The notes under the pieces are model-generated. The model was not told where the DNA came from. It searched no databases and saw nothing but the letters and a program-made list of their open reading frames with translations. From Stramonita haemastoma (taxonomy: Eukaryota > Mollusca > Gastropoda > Neogastropoda > Muricidae), in contig CM060323.1 in the NCBI GenBank assembly GCA_030674155.1, forward strand, positions 4,882,747-4,895,246: a stretch of 12,500 bases of DNA, written 5' to 3'. Position numbers and translations under genes: made by a program. Below, one piece after another: positions 1 through 7,646 of this stretch (its first letter is position 1; the number at the start of each line of letters is the position of its first letter).

Positions 1-425
1 ACATTATGATCAATACTAATAATGATAACAAACAACTACATACGATGACATACGCTCTCATAACTTATTACATTTCTTAAGCAGCTGGCAAGATTCTCAT
101 GTGTTACCAAATAAAGTATACAAATCTCTAGAATAGTTTTGAAAAAAAAAAATGTTTGAAGTAAACTTGAGACAGGGTGACATCACCATCATGCATCAGA
201 TTAGTAGAAAGAAAGGATGAATGTAATGCAGTCAACTGAAATCTTTTTAAAAAATCAGTAAATATTTTAATTTTATATTATTAAAAAAAAAAGCCTGTAA
301 AGGGACCAAATCTGTGCTACCGGAAGCACCATGCGCTGTGATCCAAGGGAAATAACCTTTTAAAATAACATCAGAAAATCATCACAGTTGTTTCCCTTGT
401 TCCAATGAAGAGAACAAGGAGAAAA
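1..425. other. AT-rich intronic sequence, no gene seen
   Basis: This stretch has A-runs at about 140-151 and 283-292 and no convincing open frame or RNA gene. If the minus-strand exon model is right, it is part of the intron following the second coding exon. Confidence 0.5.
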
Positions 426-455
426 ACACACATACACACACACACACACACACAC
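425..455. repeat. CA dinucleotide microsatellite
   Basis: This is a mostly pure (CA)n run with one T interruption at about 433. It directly abuts the left end of a SINE copy. Confidence 0.9.
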
Positions 456-621
456 CTAGGGAAACAAATACAGTTGCATACAGGAAAATTAAAAAAAAAA
501 AGGGGTAGGCGCTGCCTCTTACGGCGATGCGCTCTCCCCGGGGAAGAGAGAGAGAGAGAGAGCACCCTGAGTTTCACGCAGAGACATCTGCTGTGACACT
601 GAGTGGTACAAAATACAAAAC
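456..621 (+). mobile_element. SINE copy A, 3' two-thirds only
   Basis: The copy is recognised by alignment to two others in this window. It starts at CTAGGGAAACAAATACAG, which parallels TTAGGGAAAGAAACAAGAC in copy B, and continues through an A-run. It then reaches GGCGATGCGCTCTCC (parallel to GGCGATGCGTTCTTCC in copy C), TTTCACGCAGAGACATCTG (TTTAACGCAGGGAAAATTTG in C) and an ATACAAA-rich tail. The tRNA-like head and core are missing; the CA repeat sits where they would join. An AG run at 545-562 has expanded inside it. Its 3' end lies 16 bases from the splice donor of the second coding exon. Confidence 0.75.
544..562. repeat. GA microsatellite inside SINE copy A
   Basis: This is a pure AG/GA run. 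The equivalent place in copies B and C has only one or two AG units, so the array arose after insertion. Confidence 0.85.
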
Positions 622-637
622 ACACTGACTGACCCAC

Positions 638-784
638 CTTCAGGCATGGGGGCATCCTTGATGACCTGCAGCTTGGCCATCTTCTCCGTCAGGCTGTTGC
701 GGCGGTCCACACCCACAAACTGGACGTACTTCTGGCTGGGGAAAAGCCGCTGACCTTTGGACACGTTGCGACCTTTCAGCCACC
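638..784 (-). CDS. Second coding exon: C-terminal half of the SH3 domain, probable PI3-kinase p85-type regulatory subunit
   Basis: This 147-base exon lies between an acceptor (TTGTTGCAG, AG at 786-785) and a donor (GAAG|GTGGGT, GT at 637-636). It reads two bases, 48 full codons and one base. The product begins WLKGRNVSKGQR (residues 1-12), then LFPSQKYVQFVG (13-24), which is the SH3 signature Trp...Gly followed by Phe-Pro-x(3)-Tyr-Val. In p85 the same stretch is Gly-Trp-Leu-x-Gly-x-Asn followed by Phe-Pro-Gly-x-Tyr-Val, so the Asn after Gly and the overall spacing support that family. Downstream residues 25-48 (VDRRNSLTEK...APMPE) leave the SH3 fold. They include Arg-Arg-Asn-Ser, a basophilic-kinase-type site, but not the proline-rich segment expected after the vertebrate p85 SH3. 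The third-position bias toward G/C is typical of a real exon. The gene continues past the left edge. A dual-SH3 adaptor or GEF remains possible. Confidence 0.68.
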
Positions 785-838
785 CTGCAACAACGCACGC
801 GGTCAGCTCCTCCCTCCCTTCCTCCCCGTCAGTGGTGC

Positions 839-1267
839 TCTAGAGCCAACACACCTGCTGCCCAGAGAGCCCGGAAGTGTTGGGTTCGATTCCCTTGTTT
901 ACACGGTCCCACTTTTCCACCGTGGTCTAGAGCCAACCACCTGCTGCCCAGAGAGCCCGGAAGTGTTGGGTTCGATTCCCTTGTTTACACGGTCCAACTT
1001 TTCCACCGTGGTCTAGAGCCAACACACCTGCTGCCCAGAGAGCCCGGAAGTGTTGGGTTCGATTCCCTTGTTTACACGGTCCAACTTTTCCACCGTGGTC
1101 TAGAGCCAACACACCTGCTGCCCAGAGAGCCCGGAAGTGTTGGGTTCGATTCCCTTGTTTACACGTTCAACTTTTCCACCATGGTCTAGAGCCAACGCAC
1201 CTGCTGCCCAGAAAGCCTCGAAGTGTTGGGTTCGATTCCCTTGTTTAAACCTCGACTTTTCCTCCAT
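839..1267 (+). repeat. Tandem array of five 86-87 bp tRNA-like units
   Basis: Units begin at TCTAGAGCC: 839, 926, 1012, 1099 and 1185, giving a period of 87, 86, 87 and 86. The first four are nearly identical; the fifth is diverged and truncated. Each contains GGTTCGATTCC, an excellent RNA polymerase III B box, at 883-893, 969-979, 1056-1066, 1143-1153 and 1229-1239. From the second unit on, GTGGTCTAGAGC about 47 bases upstream resembles a tRNA A box and D arm. The unit therefore looks like the tRNA-derived head of a SINE that was tandemly amplified. Reverse-strand open frames across it are by-products of the repeat. It lies in the first coding intron, about 55 bases from the acceptor of the second coding exon. 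Confidence 0.85.
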
Positions 1268-1284
1268 CTGCTGGACTTTTTGAG

Positions 1285-1323
1285 GTGTGTGGTGGTGGTG
1301 GTGGTGGTGGTTTGGGTGGTGGT
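1285..1323. repeat. GGT trinucleotide microsatellite
   Basis: This is an imperfect (GGT)n run interrupted by TTTGGG near 1310-1315. It sits between the tandem array and a TG repeat. Confidence 0.85.
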
Positions 1324-1346
1324 AGTCTTGTGGGGGTGAGTGATAA

Positions 1347-1348
<2 letters not shown>

Positions 1349-1412
<64 letters not shown>

Positions 1413-1452
1413 GTTGTGTGTGTGTGTGTGTGTGTGTGCTGTGTGTGTGTGG
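1349..1452. repeat. TG dinucleotide microsatellite
   Basis: This is a long (TG)n tract of about 100 bases with interruptions near 1410-1415 (TTGTTG) and 1439-1441 (CTG). It merges into the GTGTGCAA of SINE copy B, which probably seeded it. Confidence 0.95.
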
Positions 1453-1690
1453 TGTGCAAGATGGATTCAGCGCACCACGTAAAAAGAACCCACAGCAACA
1501 AGAGAGTTCGCCCTGGCCAATTTCTGTAGAAAAATAAAGCCACTCTGATCTTAGGGAAAGAAACAAGACATGCAGACAGGAAATACATTTTTTTCTTTGA
1601 AAAAAAAAAAGGGAAAAAAAAGGTAGAGCTGCTATTGGGGGTACATGTACGCATTCGTCCTGAGGACAGCAGCCTGAATTGCATGCATAG
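1452..1690 (+). mobile_element. SINE copy B, core and 3' part
   Basis: It aligns to copy C from GTGTGCAAGATGGATTCAG (C: GTGTGCAACATGCATTCAG) through CACGTAAAAAGAACCCAC and CTGTAGAAAAAT. It then passes A/T-rich runs to ACGCATTCGTCCTGAGGAC and CCTGAATT, which parallel the 3' blocks of A and C. The tRNA head is absent and replaced by the TG repeat. Plus-strand orientation is taken from copy C, whose A and B boxes read on this strand. Confidence 0.8.
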
Positions 1691-2480
1691 AAAGATACAA
1701 TCATTGAAAGTGGTCTACAAAACGATACAATGGGGAAAAAAATGACAATACACATTTTATGGAAAAGATAATGATGACATCTTCATGATACAAACGATGT
1801 TGATGAGGCTGAAGATGATAATGATGATGATAATGATGATGATGGCTAATGTCACTCGTTTATGGGTTCTTTGGTTGAGTTTTTATTTGTTGAGTTATTT
1901 GCTGGTGGGTTTTATCCAATCCTCTGCCACCTTGCAAGAGTTATCGTCATTTGTATTCCTGAAACTACAGGCAAAAAGCTTTCTCAGTTACTGATGTCAG
2001 CTCAGTCTATTTCAAAATGTTATGTTTAAACTTTATGATCTTCTCCTTCCTTGAATGCTCTGAAAGGAACTATTGTTGTCTGTCATATGAGCAAAATGAG
2101 CTGGCTTGCCGTTAGGCGCATGACAAGCCAGGCCCAGTGCATTCAACCAGTGTGGAAGACAAATGTTATCTTTTAAGTCTTTATGCAAAAAAAAGGCAGG
2201 AAAATGAACCAACCAAGAAGGCAGAAAATAGACAAGAAGGAGATCACTGGGGGAAAAAAATGAACAAGGCAAAAACAAAGAGAGGGATAGAAAAAGGGAA
2301 TTCCTAGCACAGAATTTCCAGAAGGTGGGGTGGCTATTTATACTCACAGGCCTCCGGCATCCCGGGAGGGAGGAGGAGGGGGGGGATGATGTAAAATGTT
2401 ACATCAAAATCATCTTCAGCCATAACAAGCTCTCAGTACAACAACAAAAAACTTGCACTCTCCATCACGGAGAAATAATT
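1691..2480. other. Intronic sequence with a small GAT microsatellite, no gene seen
   Basis: A GAT/GATAAT microsatellite lies at about 1811-1846 and a GGA/G-rich patch at 2366-2386. The block 2090-2160 is less AT-rich than its flanks but I recognise nothing in it. No open frame shows coding character on either strand. Confidence 0.5.
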
Positions 2481-2753
2481 TTAAAAAAATCCTCCGGGGA
2501 GTCCAAAAAAAGTAGTGCAGGCTGCCTTACACAGACGGACCGGCAAAGGTACTTGAAAAAAAAGAAAAAAAAAAAAGAGCCAGTCATACACGCTGACGTG
2601 ACGTCTCATCCGAAATGTACTCACGATCTTGCAATCATCCCCCCTCGAGGAAATGATAAGCGGGTCCCAGGAAGCCGAGCGGGGACTAAAAAAGCCGGGG
2701 AGGAAGAAGCCACCACAACAAGACAAGCGGGCACACGCACAGCAGGAGCCTAC

Positions 2754-2915
2754 CTCCGGGGACTCCATGGTCCCTGACTGGATGGCCCCGCCATGCGATG
2801 CGTCCACCTCCATGCGGTCCCCAGGCTCCATGGTGATGTGGCTGCCGTCATGGCCGTGCTCCCGCGGCTCGTAGCGGTGCATGCACTGGTAGACGTACGT
2901 CTCCTTCTGGGCCAT
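2754..2915 (-). CDS. First coding exon: N-terminal half of an SH3 domain, probable PI3-kinase p85-type regulatory subunit
   Basis: This exon encodes 54 residues from an ATG at 2915-2913, which sits in a favourable context (AGGAGGGATGG). The protein starts MAQKETYVYQ and continues into the SH3 first strand and RT loop (CMHRYEP at residues 11-17), the diverging turn (MEPGD, 29-33) and a long loop, DASHGGAIQSGTMESPE (38-54). In class IA PI3-kinase regulatory subunits the SH3 n-Src loop has a similar long insert just before Gly-Trp-Leu; that, plus the next exon, is why I prefer p85 over other SH3 proteins. Such subunits bind and restrain the p110 catalytic subunit at the membrane. The exon probably ends at the donor GAG|GTAGGC (GT at 2753-2752), but this phase does not match the next exon. 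A plausible 3' splice site upstream (AG at 3048-3047) would give about 131 bases of 5'UTR in this exon. Oddity: the usual first Tyr of the ALYDY motif is His13. SH3 identity is fairly secure; the p85 assignment is inference. Confidence 0.68.
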
Positions 2916-3046
2916 CCCTCCTCATACACTTACACGCACTCATACACACACGCTCTCACGCACGCACACAGCTCGTCCTCTTGTCCCACGCTGCTGCCTC
3001 AAAAAGCTTGCTTGATTGGGGGGTGGGTGAGTTCAGGTTTCTTTCT

Positions 3047-3061
3047 CTGAAAATGGACCCA
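3047..3061 (-). promoter_or_regulatory. Candidate 3' splice site upstream of the first coding exon
   Basis: The minus strand reads GGTCCATTTTCAG followed by AGAAAG, with AG at 3048-3047. It lies 131 bases upstream of the ATG and would join a distal 5'UTR exon to the coding exon. The pyrimidine tract is short, so the strength is moderate. If it is not used, transcription may begin nearer the ATG. Confidence 0.35.
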
Positions 3062-3092
3062 ATATAACATGTATATTAAAAAAAAATGTATA

Positions 3093-3146
<54 letters not shown>
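3093..3146. repeat. CA dinucleotide microsatellite
   Basis: This is a nearly pure (AC)n tract of about 26 units in the candidate 5'UTR intron, just upstream of the first coding exon on the minus strand. Confidence 0.95.
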
Positions 3147-3239
3147 CTTTGTATACACACGCACAAGATTTTACTACAAGATTTGCTTTAAAATTAGGAT
3201 TAAATTAAACTAAAGAAGGAGGGGGTGGGGGGTGGGGTT

Positions 3240-3440
3240 GCAAGATACTTAGCATGGTGATTTTGAACTCTGCACTTGAGATCTGATGGCCTGGGATCGA
3301 GCCTAAGTTGTAGCCACCAATGAGATGCCCGCCCAAGGGCATTTTCACCCCACCCATGGAGACAGAGTGAACATCAGTTCCGATGATTCCACTCGTCCCG
3401 TACATAAATCCTTCCACTCTAACTCTAGGCCCCATGTGCT
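3240..3440 (+). mobile_element. Probable second tRNA-headed SINE family
   Basis: TTAGCATGGTGA (3249-3260) resembles an A box and GGGATCGAGCC (3293-3303) a degenerate B box, at tRNA-like spacing. The following 140 bases (TGAGATGCCCGCCCAAGGGC, then CCCACCCATGGAG) are more GC-rich than the surroundings and look like a SINE body. There is no second copy in the window to confirm the ends, and the core does not match copies A-D. The call rests on the Pol III boxes and composition. Confidence 0.45.
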
Positions 3441-4003
3441 GACCCCTGCAAAAATACCTTGTGCATATGTTACAGCCTGTTCTGCTCTTTGAAAAAGTAG
3501 GCCATTCATGCCGATAAGAACATAGGACAAAAAGATATTAAAAAAACAAAAAACAAAAACAACAACAAACAAAAATAGCATGCACACTGGTGTCAAGTTA
3601 AGACAATTAATCATCCCGAAAGTCAGAATGCAGCTACTTTAGTGGTGGGGAAAATGGTCACATAAGTAAAAACATGCATCTATTTATGAATATACATTAT
3701 ATATAAATATGACATGTGTGTGCATGTATGAATGTGTACATTATCTTTATGTTCTAAATCGTGTGGCATCACACTCACTGTACTGCACTGTACCTTCACA
3801 AATTGCTGAAACCACACTGACCAATATTCATCAGTACTACTGTACTTACTGAAGGAGTAAACCAGACACGTGGCTAACATAACAGCTATGGACCTATACT
3901 TATCCTGGGAACTTGACCTTCAAGGTTATGCAACTTCGGAGGTGTGAGATCTATAGAAGAAGTCTGATTAGACAGCCTGGACCATTGATTGAGACATACC
4001 TGA
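3441..4003. other. AT-rich intronic sequence, no gene seen
   Basis: A-rich stretch at 3538-3577 and alternating AT/TG sequence at about 3688-3740. No coding-like frame or structured RNA was found. Confidence 0.5.
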
Positions 4004-4027
4004 GTGTGTTGTGTGTGGTGTGTGTGG

Positions 4028-4086
<59 letters not shown>

Positions 4087-4117
4087 ATGTGTGTGTGTCA
4101 GTGTGTGTGTGTGTGTC

Positions 4118-4158
<41 letters not shown>

Positions 4159-4219
4159 TGAAGGAGAGAGAGAGAGAGGAGAGAGAGAGAAGAGAGAGAG
4201 AGAGAAGACAGACAGACAG

Positions 4220-4250
<31 letters not shown>

Positions 4251-4301
4251 GAAGAAGACGAAGAGTTGTGGAAAGGATGGGGGGGGGGGGGGGGGGGGGG
4301 G
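4004..4301. repeat. Compound microsatellite: TG, GA, GACA and poly-G blocks
   Basis: In order: interrupted (TG)n at 4004-4158 with several GGTG, TCAG and GATG breaks, (GA)n at about 4164-4206, (GACA)n at about 4207-4250, GAAGAC repeats to about 4262, then 23 consecutive G at 4279-4301. All are G-rich on the plus strand, so a minus-strand transcript would be C- and CU-rich. Confidence 0.95.
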
Positions 4302-4860
4302 TTGGAAAGCAGCGAGGTTTGTTAGAAAAAAATGTTGGGAATATTGACAACATTGATGTTTGTTAATGGCATAATCATAATAATGGTCATATTGATAGTG
4401 TAATAATGGTAACAATGATAACTATATTGATAACCACCACAACTGATGACAATGACAGTGGTGATGGTTGGTAAACTTGTGTAAAAGTAACAGAACAAAT
4501 TCAAAACAATTATTAGAATTAAACACACCACAATGAAACTTTCAACAGCACACTGTTTAAGTTGCAAAATGTACTTAATTACACTTAAGCACAAAACAGA
4601 TCCACATAGAGACCTAAACCCAAATTCCCTGAAAACAACAATATAACTCACTACACTGACACGAGTGATAAACGATGCTAGTGGTACCTAAAACTAAACT
4701 AAGTCCCCCTAACACAATGAGAGAAACCCGAGAACAAGCTACATCTGTGTAAACTCGGTCATCTCAAAGCTCTTACTGTGTGCAGCTATAGGGTGTCACA
4801 GACAGGCAGAGAAGACAATGAGACTAAGAAAGTGAGAGACACCTACAGATACAGCTGAAG
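4302..4860. other. AT-rich intronic sequence with imperfect AAT/GAT repeats
   Basis: AAT- and GATAA-like imperfect repeats cover about 4363-4460, followed by unremarkable AT-rich DNA. No gene was recognised. Confidence 0.5.
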
Positions 4861-4861
4861 T

Positions 4862-4892
4862 GGGGGGGGGGGGGGGGGGAGGGGGGGGGGGG
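4862..4892. repeat. Poly-G tract (18 G, one A, 12 G)
   Basis: The homopolymer is followed by a GA/GGA-rich purine stretch to about 4958. Such runs are hard to sequence, so the length is uncertain. Confidence 0.9.
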
Positions 4893-5095
4893 TTCGAGAG
4901 AGAGGAGGGGAGAGCGAGGGGGGTCAGAGAGAGAAAGAGGAAAAGAGGGGAAAAAAGGCATGTGAGGAGACTGGAGAAAACACACACCCAAATTAATAAT
5001 GTTCAATAAATTATGAATAATAATAATGGTTATTATTTGATCATATCAGCCTAACTCGATTAGCAAACACACCAGTGAAACAGATGAACAGTACA

Positions 5096-5149
5096 AGGAG
5101 GAGGAGGAGAGAGGAGGAGGAGAGGGAGGAGGGAGGAGGAGGAGGAGAT
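5096..5149. repeat. GGA trinucleotide microsatellite
   Basis: This is an imperfect (GGA)n run, all purine on the plus strand. Confidence 0.9.
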
Positions 5150-5507
5150 AATTACAGAGCCTGACTAGAGAACACACAAAGACACATGCTGGCATATATT
5201 TTAAAATAACCACAATGATAATGATGAGAACAACAACAATAAAGACAACAATAACAATGATAATCTCACCAAAGCAAGCATATTTATGGTTAGACAGGAA
5301 TGTGATATTATGATTTTTTTTTTTTTAATTTATTTTGTACCTTGGCTAGAGCTACGAGGTTTACCAATTGTAGATTTTGCATATAATATATGTGAACTTC
5401 CCTCCCCCTCCCCCCCCGACATTATTTAGGTAACAGCATTCCAACTTCAGGGATGGTTCTAAATAGGACTCTTGTGTGCATGTGGGGGTTTTGTTAGGGT
5501 GGTTTTT
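5150..5507. other. AT-rich intronic sequence, no gene seen
   Basis: It holds AAT/ACA-rich DNA at 5210-5265, a T-run at 5313-5326 and a C-rich patch at 5401-5418. Nothing coding was recognised. Confidence 0.5.
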
Positions 5508-5762
5508 TTTTGTCATCCTTCCCTACCGACACACAATGACCTACTCTTCTGAAAGGCAGAACTGTATTTTTTAACATGTGCTCAATATGTTTTTGTATGC
5601 ATTCACAAACAGGGACCTCAGTTTACAGTCTCATCCAAAGGACTTTGACATTCAGTTCAATTTTTCTGTTAAACTGGGAAGAACGGGCAAGGTGGGACTC
5701 AAACCAGAACCTCACAACTTACTTGTTAGGAAGGCGAATGTCTTAACCGTCCTGCCATCTTC
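5508..5762 (-). mobile_element. SINE copy D with tRNA head, minus strand
   Basis: Read on the minus strand, it starts with TGGCAGGACGG (5757-5747), a full match to the Pol III A-box pattern TRGYNNARNGG, and has a B box GGTTTGAGTCC (5705-5695). The core TTTGGATGAGACTGTAAAC, then TGAGGTCC (about 5643-5613), matches TTCGGAGGAGACGATAAACC and GAGGTCC of copy C. After GCACATGTTAAAAAATAC it diverges into CAGAAGAGTAGGTCATTGTG and GTCGGTAGGGAAGGATGAC, a tail shared with the fragment at 9988-10053 but not with A-C. SINEs of this layout are mobilised by LINE reverse transcriptases. Confidence 0.8.
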
Positions 5763-6730
5763 CTTCTTAATGGATTCATGATTATATCAGTATTATGGAT
5801 GAGGAAGCTGATGTAATCAGAATCACCAACACACACAACAACACAACAACAAGCATAGCACCTCCTCTCACACACACTTGACCTCAACACTCTGAGCTGT
5901 CTGGAAGGGGGTGAGCGCAGCTTGCACACAATTTATTTACAAAGTTCTAAATTTATACAGACAATTAAAACTAATACCACTGTCTGTCTTCAGTGTTTCC
6001 TCTGCCCGCATGCAGGAATTCAGCCCTTGAGATTAAACGACCAATTCCCCTCCAGACAGACGACGCTTCCTACAGATTTTCCTGTCCATGCCACTTCACT
6101 CATTACTAGCCCTGTGCAACTATAGCTTCTGCTATTAAAAAACAAAAAAAACCCCAACTTTGTAACACTCCAGTGATGACTATACAGCTGCCACGCAATA
6201 TATATATATATAAATCGTTTGTAGCCAGTGGCGATTGTAGTTGCTGAGCCGAGAGTGATTCTGTCTGTGCTGGTATGAATTTGTCACTGAAATGTGGATT
6301 TGACTTGTGGTTCATTTCTGAGGCTGCCATTTTCCACACCAGACTTCTCGTAATGGCTGCTCATAGTTCCTATTTTTGATGGCTTTTAAGTTGTTTTTTT
6401 TAATGCAAATCAAGATGGAGCTTGAGCAGATTTTAGAATTATTCTTGACAAAAATTCTGGTAAGAAACCTGAAAAGTTTTATCCCAGATATTCAAAACAT
6501 GGACAATACAAGGTGATACTGACAGGAATGTGGAGATAACAGACAGCGACTTCTAAGCTCGACAGTGCTGAAGAAATCAACGTAACAAGTGGTTAGTGTC
6601 ACAAGTGGCTTGGTCATTTTTGCGAGACATTCAGCGCAACAAACATCTCTAAAGGTATGTCAGAAGCTTTTTTTCTTCTTCTTCTTTTTTGCATGGTTTT
6701 GACACTCTCCATGTTATTATTATTCATATT
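5763..6730. other. Intronic sequence with minor simple repeats, no gene seen
   Basis: An ACACAACA-rich patch lies at 5827-5852, a (TA)n at about 6199-6213 and a T/CTT run at 6668-6691. Frames of 60-77 codons occur on both strands but lack coding-like composition, splice context or recognisable motifs. Confidence 0.5.
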
Positions 6731-6915
6731 GGCATCCTTCAGTCTCGTAAGACTATGGAGTTGCGCTCTAGGTGTTAATTCGGTACAGCGTTGGTTGTGT
6801 CTGGCCAGTCTGACACGGGAATGACAGAGTCCCTATGGCAGAGGGCACAGATGAAGTCTGACGCTGGTCTGTCTGCCTGGTCTGCAGCCTTTCTTCTCAT
6901 TCTCTCCATTATACT
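6731..6915 (-). pseudogene. Decayed 3' end of a LINE-type reverse transcriptase ORF (C2HC zinc finger)
   Basis: On the minus strand one frame reads MERMRRKAADQAD, then SDFICALCHRD (Phe codon at 6855-6853), and stays open until about 6830. Shifting frame near 6826-6833, where about two extra bases are present, gives CHSRVRLARHNQRC followed by TELTPRAQLHSLTRLKDA. Joined conceptually this is Cys-x2-Cys-x12-His-x3-Cys (6849 to 6785), the arrangement I know from the C-terminal finger of many non-LTR retrotransposon ORF2 proteins (Cys-x-x-Cys...Arg-Asp-Cys-x-Ser-Arg...Leu...His). A basic run precedes the finger, as is usual there. An AAT-rich tail (about 6717-6733 on the plus strand) fits a LINE 3' terminus. 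The frameshift and 5' truncation make it a dead copy. The clade cannot be assigned. Confidence 0.65.
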
Positions 6916-7371
6916 GACATCACAATTATGCAGGAACATACTATAGATCTAGGTTGTTCCAGTTTAAAAATAAAGGTTAGAAAAAAAGGTCTATCCTGTT
7001 AAACTAAGTGTGTACTATAAAGAACAATGCTGAGAGAGAACAGTAAATCAACACACATTCAGAAAGTGATACAGATCATAAATTAAGAATAGAAGTGAAG
7101 CAACAAAAATGACCCGCATTTTCTAGACAAGAAGAAAGTAGCCTACACCATAACTTTGGGTTGCATATTGGGAGAAAGGGGTATCCATGGGTATTTTGTT
7201 TTCTATTACAAAGAACAATTAAATGTTTGAGTCATTCATACATTGATCTGCTTACTTCAAAAATTTAGAAAAATCTTATGCCATGTTGTTCAAATCAAAA
7301 CTACTGCCACACACTGCAGACTTCCCAAGCTAGACTGGACTAAAAAATTCAGCTTAGCCAAGAAACACAAC
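6916..7371. other. AT-rich sequence, no gene seen
   Basis: No repeat structure or coding-like frame stands out before the purine tract begins. Confidence 0.45.
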
Positions 7372-7561
7372 AGGGGGAGGAGGAGAAGAGAGAAGAAGAA
7401 GAAGAAGAAGAAGAAGAGAAGAAAGAAGAGAGAGAAGAAGAGAAGAAGAAGGAAGAAGGAGGAGGAGAAGAAGAAGAGAAGAAGAGAGAGGAGAAGAAGA
7501 AGAAGAAGAAAGAAGAAGAAGAAGAAGAAGAAGAAGAAGAAGAAGAAGAAGAAGAAGAAGA
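7372..7561. repeat. 190-base uninterrupted purine tract, mostly GAA
   Basis: Every plus-strand base is A or G. The unit is mainly GAA with GAGA and GGA variants, purest at about 7510-7560. Lysine/glutamate/arginine or serine/leucine frames across it are repeat artefacts. Confidence 0.97.
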
Positions 7562-7646
7562 TGATGATGATGATGATGATGATAGATGAGATGAGATGAG
7601 ATGATGATGATGATGACGATGACGATGATGATGATACGACGACGAT
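7562..7646. repeat. GAT/GATGA/GACGAT microsatellite
   Basis: It continues directly from the GAA tract: (GAT)n to about 7583, (GATGA)n to about 7601, then GATGAT and GACGAT variants. Confidence 0.93.

Noticed and set aside
927..1112. Minus-strand frame with an internally repeated protein (LALDHGGKV...)
   Set aside because: The period of 86-87 bases changes phase between units, so the repeat is a DNA-level tandem array, not a repeated protein domain.
839..1267. CRISPR-like array
   Set aside because: Units are contiguous and nearly identical, with no variable spacers, in a eukaryotic intron-like setting.
1100..1755. Two overlapping minus-strand frames of about 190 codons rich in Thr-His repeats
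   Set aside because: They are created by the TG microsatellite and the tandem array; the two frames overlap in different phases and neither has non-repeat coding character.
2325..2777. 150-codon plus-strand frame
   Set aside because: It is antisense to the SH3 exon and its intron, contains A-run-derived poly-Lys, and shows no domain.
4091..4415. Cys/Val- or Thr/His-rich frames on both strands
   Set aside because: Products of TG/CA, GACA and poly-G tracts.
5578..5781. 67-codon plus-strand frame
   Set aside because: It lies antisense across SINE copy D.
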